A stretch of DNA of 64,000 bases. Source: Evansella clarkii (GTDB taxonomy: Bacteria; Bacillota; Bacilli; Bacillales; Salisediminibacteriaceae). Where the stretch lies: positions 3,848,371 through 3,912,370 of the forward strand of contig NZ_KV917376.1 in assembly GCF_002019695.1 (NCBI RefSeq), in the 5' to 3' direction. The notes beneath the pieces were generated by a model. That model was not told the origin of the DNA. It searched no databases and saw only the letters and a list, made by a program, of their open reading frames with translations. This document shows, piece by piece, positions 60,136 to 64,000 of the stretch (position 1 is its first letter; each line of letters begins with the position of its first letter). A program made the translations under genes and the position numbers.

Positions 60136-62382
60136 TCACTCTTCAAGAGCTTTCTCAATATGAGTTAGGATATGGTCTACTAAAAAAGTGCCACTAGGAT
60201 GCAACTTTTGATTAATATTTTCAATAACTAAATTCCTAAACTCTAGATAATAACTTGCGAAAAGTTTAGAGTATCTTTCTTCACTTATCCCTTCTTTTCT
60301 TAATCCTTTTCTTTCCAAGTGATTCAATGTCTTAACTAATGCTAATTGGATTGAAAACTGTATTACCTCTTTCATCCTACTTTCGTTAAACGCTTTAGTT
60401 ATTTCTTCTTGTGTATTCTTTTTATTAAATAACATAGATGCTAATGCAGTAGTTGAGAAATTAACCATTAGAATGAATGATTGCTTCGCAATTGCTGTCT
60501 TGCCTAAATGCAGATTAGACTCGCATAACCCTATTTCAATGTCAAAATTTGAACCTTGTAAATCTTTCTTGGCATTTTCAAAGCTCTTTCTTGCATCTTT
60601 AAAATTCTCTAAGTTTAGGAATGTCTCCCCTATAAATAACCATTTCTCATATTCTTTGATAAAGTAATTTGTATTTATACATTGATAATTCAATAGGGCT
60701 TTATCGAAAATGTTAAGACTGGATTGTAGTGTTGCTAAAGCAAAATGATAGAAGCTTTGTAGAAATTTATCTTCGAAGCTATTTGGATCGATATTTTCTA
60801 TCATTTCAATCATCACCAGTGCTTTTTCAGAATCATCTTTCTCGATCAGCCTATTTGCATATAAATAGTATATGAATAATAGTTCAGGTGCTAATTTTAT
60901 TTTTTTAGGTAAATCCTCTAAGAAATCGTCTAACTTATCATATTGTTTTGCAACAAGATATGCCGCAGCAATTTTTTCTGCATAAACATTGTCTAGAGGT
61001 GTCTTATGCTCTTTTATATAACTTACTAAGTGTTCAGTATATTCACCATAAAATTTTCGTTGTAAAGCCACCAACACTTCTATTTTTTGCTCTACTAAAA
61101 TTTCATTAGTGGGAAAATATTTTAACCCTCTATCAATTATTTCTACTGCTTCATTAATTTGATTGTTTTTTAGGTAAGCTTCAGCTGTTCCCTTAAATAG
61201 CCCAGGAAAGCGCTGTATTTCGTTTTCTTGCATTAACGCTTTTTTGTAGTATTTCAGTGCATCCTTTGGATTATTTTCATATTTTAGTTTGACAGCTCCC
61301 ATTGCACACAAACCCTCAAATAAATTAGGATTAAGACTTAAAGCCTTTTCATAAAACTCTACTTCCTTATCGTGTAAATGTAATAGACCATATACTGAAC
61401 CCATATTCTTATATAGCTCCGGCGCCCTGTTATCTAATTCTAGAGCTAATTTATAGTATTGAAGAGCTGTTTCGGGATCTTCCCGGTCAATAGTTGCAAG
61501 AGCTAAATAAGAAGTACCTAAATTATAGTAAATAAGGTAGGCTTCTTTGTCTAAATTATCCAATTTTTCTAATAGTCTTAACTGTTTTTCAAAATGCTTA
61601 ATACCTAACCTTACCATTTTTCCATTTTTATTTATTACTCCATTTTCAGATAAAACACAACCTAAACTACCGTAGTACCGGAATTTATATAGTGAATCTT
61701 CTGAAATTTGGTCTTCTAATCCTATTAAAGTTTTGTAAGCTTTATCATATTGGTACTGGCTGTACTCTATAGAGCTTTTAAGAATATTTAAAGCAACAAT
61801 CTGTTTCTCATTATAATTACTACTTGCAAGACCTTGGATAATAATTGAATAAGCAATATCAAAGTTATTATCCTCATATTCAAAAATTGCTTTGTTATAA
61901 ATTTCACCAAAATCGTGCTGGGCATTTGAGTGGTCACTAATAACTTCATCTTTTGATAGTTGAATTAATTCCTTGAAATAATGATTCTGCTTAAGTTCTA
62001 TAAATCTTACCAACTTCTCATCATTAACAACCGATTCAATAAAAATTTTCTGTGCGGATTTTACAATATTTCTAATAACTTGGAATTTATCTACATAATT
62101 TAAGTCTATATTGTTAAAATATTGGTATAACTCCTCTGCGTGTTCATTTGCATCAGTACTATAAAAATCAAAGTCTCTTCTTATTACTTGAAGATTATTA
62201 TAGTAAGCCTTTAATTGCTCGATATCCTGAGAAGCTATATCTTTTATTCTCTCACTATTCAGTTTTTTTTCTCTATGGGTCGCTTTTATTAGAGCTTTTA
62301 TAATATGGTTTGTATAAGCTTTCTTTGGGTTTCTCATATTATCAAATACTTTCTTAGAAACTGACAGAATTGTGCTTAGCAT
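60136..62382 (-). CDS. Large TPR-repeat protein
   Basis: 748 aa with long runs of tetratricopeptide repeats from about residue 170 to 620: examples are YIYYNLGTSYLALATIDRED, LYKNMGSVYGLLHLHDKEVE, LFEGLCAMGAVKLKYENNPK and LFKGTAEAYLKNNQINEAVE. The N-terminal 150 residues are helical and without repeats. The C-terminus also has helical pairs (IQLALVKTLNHLERKGL). No enzymatic domain. Start ATG 62382 follows GGAAGGGGGAG. It is 107 bases downstream of the broken AAA ATPase gene. The role is not known; a scaffold or sensor is likely. Confidence 0.8.
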   Translation of the reverse strand: MLSTILSVSKKVFDNMRNPKKAYTNHIIKALIKATHREKKLNSERIKDIASQDIEQLKAYYNNLQVIRRDFDFYSTDANEHAEELYQYFNNIDLNYVDKFQVIRNIVKSAQKIFIESVVNDEKLVRFIELKQNHYFKELIQLSKDEVISDHSNAQHDFGEIYNKAIFEYEDNNFDIAYSIIIQGLASSNYNEKQIVALNILKSSIEYSQYQYDKAYKTLIGLEDQISEDSLYKFRYYGSLGCVLSENGVINKNGKMVRLGIKHFEKQLRLLEKLDNLDKEAYLIYYNLGTSYLALATIDREDPETALQYYKLALELDNRAPELYKNMGSVYGLLHLHDKEVEFYEKALSLNPNLFEGLCAMGAVKLKYENNPKDALKYYKKALMQENEIQRFPGLFKGTAEAYLKNNQINEAVEIIDRGLKYFPTNEILVEQKIEVLVALQRKFYGEYTEHLVSYIKEHKTPLDNVYAEKIAAAYLVAKQYDKLDDFLEDLPKKIKLAPELLFIYYLYANRLIEKDDSEKALVMIEMIENIDPNSFEDKFLQSFYHFALATLQSSLNIFDKALLNYQCINTNYFIKEYEKWLFIGETFLNLENFKDARKSFENAKKDLQGSNFDIEIGLCESNLHLGKTAIAKQSFILMVNFSTTALASMLFNKKNTQEEITKAFNESRMKEVIQFSIQLALVKTLNHLERKGLRKEGISEERYSKLFASYYLEFRNLVIENINQKLHPSGTFLVDHILTHIEKALEE

Positions 62383-62489
62383 TTACGCTCCCCCTTCCAC
62401 TTTTTGTAGTATCATTATACCAAAATTTAATTCCATTCTAGAAAAGCAATAATTATTTTGTCTTAAGCTTATCAAACTTTGTAATCTAA

Positions 62490-63530
62490 CTAATGGGTGC
62501 GTTGGTTAAGTAAGACAAGAGTTTGTTCTTCTACTGTCTCAACAAGCCTTGTTATAGTCAGAAGTACAATCATATGGCCTGAACTTAATTTTTCAAATAA
62601 CTTAGCAGCCGACTCTCTAAACTGTTTCTTATTCTCAATACCTGCTATTTGTGTAATATTCACTTCTCTAAAAATGGGATCCGCTTCTAATCTTTCAATT
62701 ATCTCTTTCCACCTTAAAACTTTAGCACCTAATGTACAAATTCTAGCACTTTCTACAAACTCTTCAATAAGGGTATCAATACTTTTAGTAGTAATCTCTT
62801 TATTTTTTTTAAGTTGTTTTAGACCAATATATGCATATCTAATACCTAAATTTTCGTCTCTTCGTTCATCGTAAGGTATTGAGGTGTCAAATGCACTAAA
62901 GGACACAGATACTAAATTTGCAAAACTACTTTTTGTATCAATTATAAACTGCCCAACTTCTTTTTTATTCGCATCACTTTCCACTAGCGAACTAACCATA
63001 CTATTAATTAAGTGAGTTTTCCCTACACCATTTCTCCCAATTATTATATGTAAATTAGTGGGTGGCATCGAACTTGGTTCTACTTCAAATGATAATTTAA
63101 AACTGCTCTCTGGCCTTTCTTTAATCTCCGGAGAGCTATATGTAAACTTATAATGAGTTAAAGTAGCATCACCGTGAGCCAATCGTCTAAATTGCCCTTT
63201 TACAGAGGCAGTAGTAACATTTCTAAGTAAAGATCTTCGCATCACATCTTTTTGCCTAGCACGTATATAAATTTCAGGGTCCAACGCTACATCATTAAGT
63301 GCATTCAGTATTTTATGTCTTATATCTTCTTTAAGTTCATTTAATCTTTGATAATAACTAACATCTTGTCCTAATGAAAAAAAACGTTTCTTATCTAAAC
63401 TGTCAAAGGAATCAGGTATTTGAGGCCTCCTCTGCCCGCTTTCCATATCATACTCACCAATTTTTACTTCCCGGATATAATGTGTTTCTGATTCGTCAAC
63501 GAAGTAAAGGTCGAGACGAATAAAGAAGAA
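62490..63530 (-). pseudogene. AAA-type ATPase gene, truncated at both ends
   Basis: Remaining part of an ABC/AAA_15-like ATPase: family sequence YFVDESETHYIREVKIGEYD followed by MESGQRRPQIPDSFDSLDKK is open back to 63530, where the true N-terminus is missing. Walker A is IIIGRNGVGKTHLINSM (about residue 135 from ATG 63446). At the 3' end the typical LTITRLVETVEEQTLVLL continues with NQRTH and a stop, where the family has Walker B DEPE and the H-loop. That C-terminal part of perhaps 200 residues is lost. The break is at GCACCCATTAG, the repeat core of the array. A 318-aa product could start at ATG 63446 but would be inactive. Confidence 0.75.
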
Positions 63531-63632
63531 TTAAACAAACTGCTTGAAGTAGCAGGGGCTGAAGTGATGTCCGATGGATATGCTAAGTACGCAAATAAAG
63601 CTACGTGGGGGAAACCTAAAATCTTGGATAAT
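63492..63632 (+). other. Short coding-like fragment of an unknown gene
   Basis: On the plus strand the frame from 63492 reads VNEVKVETNKEELNKLLEVA and then GAEVMSDGYAKYANKATW before ending at 63632. The composition looks genuinely coding, and it is antisense to the spurious end of the quinone-oxidoreductase frame. I take it as the tail of another deleted gene, lying in the junction between two rearranged pieces. Family not recognised. Confidence 0.3.
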
Positions 63633-64000
63633 TGAGCAAAAATATGCCCTATAGAAGAACCACAGGCATTAACCAATAAAACATCATTCGGTCTTAATTT
63701 TATAACTTCCTTACAAACTACCCATGCTGTAACTGGATTGATATACATTTGAGATGCCGTAAAATCATCGATTAAATCAGGGATAGGAACGACAAATTCT
63801 GTTGATGTCTTAACAAATTCTTGCCATGTACCTTCCCCGCGCAGAGGTAAAACACGTTTACCAATAAGATTTTGAGAAACTAATGGACCAACATCTTCTA
63901 CTATACCTACCCCTTCATATCCCGGAATATTAGGTAAGGAAATACGATGAGCATATGAACCTCTCATTGGTATTAGGTCTGAAGGATTGATAGGGCGAGC
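63607..64000 (-). pseudogene. Quinone oxidoreductase/zinc-type alcohol dehydrogenase fragment, runs off the window
   Basis: The frame enters from the right edge (ARPINPSDLIPMRGSYAHRI; NIPGYEGVGIVEDVGP) and is a normal MDR-family N-terminal domain, with the start of the nucleotide-binding domain in VLLVNACGSSIGHIFAQLSK and LGFPHV. After about residue 120 of the visible part the similarity stops at the junction near 63607. Reading continues to a stop at 63464 as nonsense (antisense to the fragment above). The C-terminal half of the Rossmann domain is missing, so the gene is inactive. The N-terminus lies outside the window. Confidence 0.75.

Overview
The window looks like chromosomal DNA of a low-GC, spore-forming Bacillaceae bacterium. 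Supporting signs are a tandem set of YheC/YheD spore-coat-associated ATP-grasp genes, Bacillus-type Zur boxes, strong AGGAGG ribosome-binding sites with frequent TTG/GTG starts, and families that are typical of Bacillus (AdaA, DUF3885, DUF4317, amphi-Trp, YciC). No rRNA, tRNA or CRISPR array was seen.

Layout. 0-1.6 kb: a complete-looking IS110-family insertion sequence. 1.6-6.2 kb: four consecutive YheC/YheD-type ATP-grasp genes on the minus strand. 6.5-9.1 kb: an EctB-like class III aminotransferase followed by a DadA-like FAD amino-acid oxidase, without ectA or ectC. 9.2-14.5 kb: a minus-strand nucleoside-salvage operon in the order nupC, nucleoside hydrolase, LacI-type regulator, ribokinase, second nucleoside hydrolase. 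It is led by a consensus promoter with two tandem GTAACCGGTTAC operators at the start of transcription.

14.6-24.9 kb is a zinc-starvation island. Divergent promoters with near-perfect Zur boxes drive yciC (COG0523 GTPase) plus dcd on one side, and the zinc-free ribosomal protein S14 paralogue plus a degenerate CobW-like protein on the other. A Nik/Opp-type ABC importer whose promoter is flanked by two weaker Zur-like boxes is followed, in the same direction, by a MATE exporter. I infer that these genes lower the demand for zinc and bring in zinc, perhaps bound to a carrier molecule. The placement of dcd suggests a zinc-independent route to dUMP.

26.4-47.3 kb is an accessory region built from mostly single-gene modules (acetyltransferases, methyltransferases, MazG, LOG, S51 peptidase, HD hydrolase, M1 peptidase, TrmO, VOC protein, small membrane proteins). 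Nearly all are on the minus strand. Each is separated from the next by members of a repeat family with a CGTTAG-type core and, in eight copies (one lies at 58.3 kb), the same terminator hairpin. The organisation resembles an integron cassette array, although no integrase is visible. A decayed IS110-family element sits exactly in the CGTT core of one copy. A few two-gene or plus-strand modules interrupt it (APC permease, AdaA, TetR-MFS).

47.4-58.2 kb is mixed chromosomal content: PH-like and tubby-like membrane proteins, amphi-Trp protein, AlkD-like DNA glycosylase, an SF2 helicase, two penicillin-binding/beta-lactamase-fold hydrolases, a frameshifted DUF3885 gene and an APH-type kinase. A helically phased TATCGGCGA repeat lies upstream of the helicase. 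58.3-64 kb is a decayed mosaic: a frameshifted membrane protein, a 303-aa protein and a 748-aa TPR protein in one orientation, an AAA ATPase broken at both ends, and a truncated quinone oxidoreductase that runs off the window.
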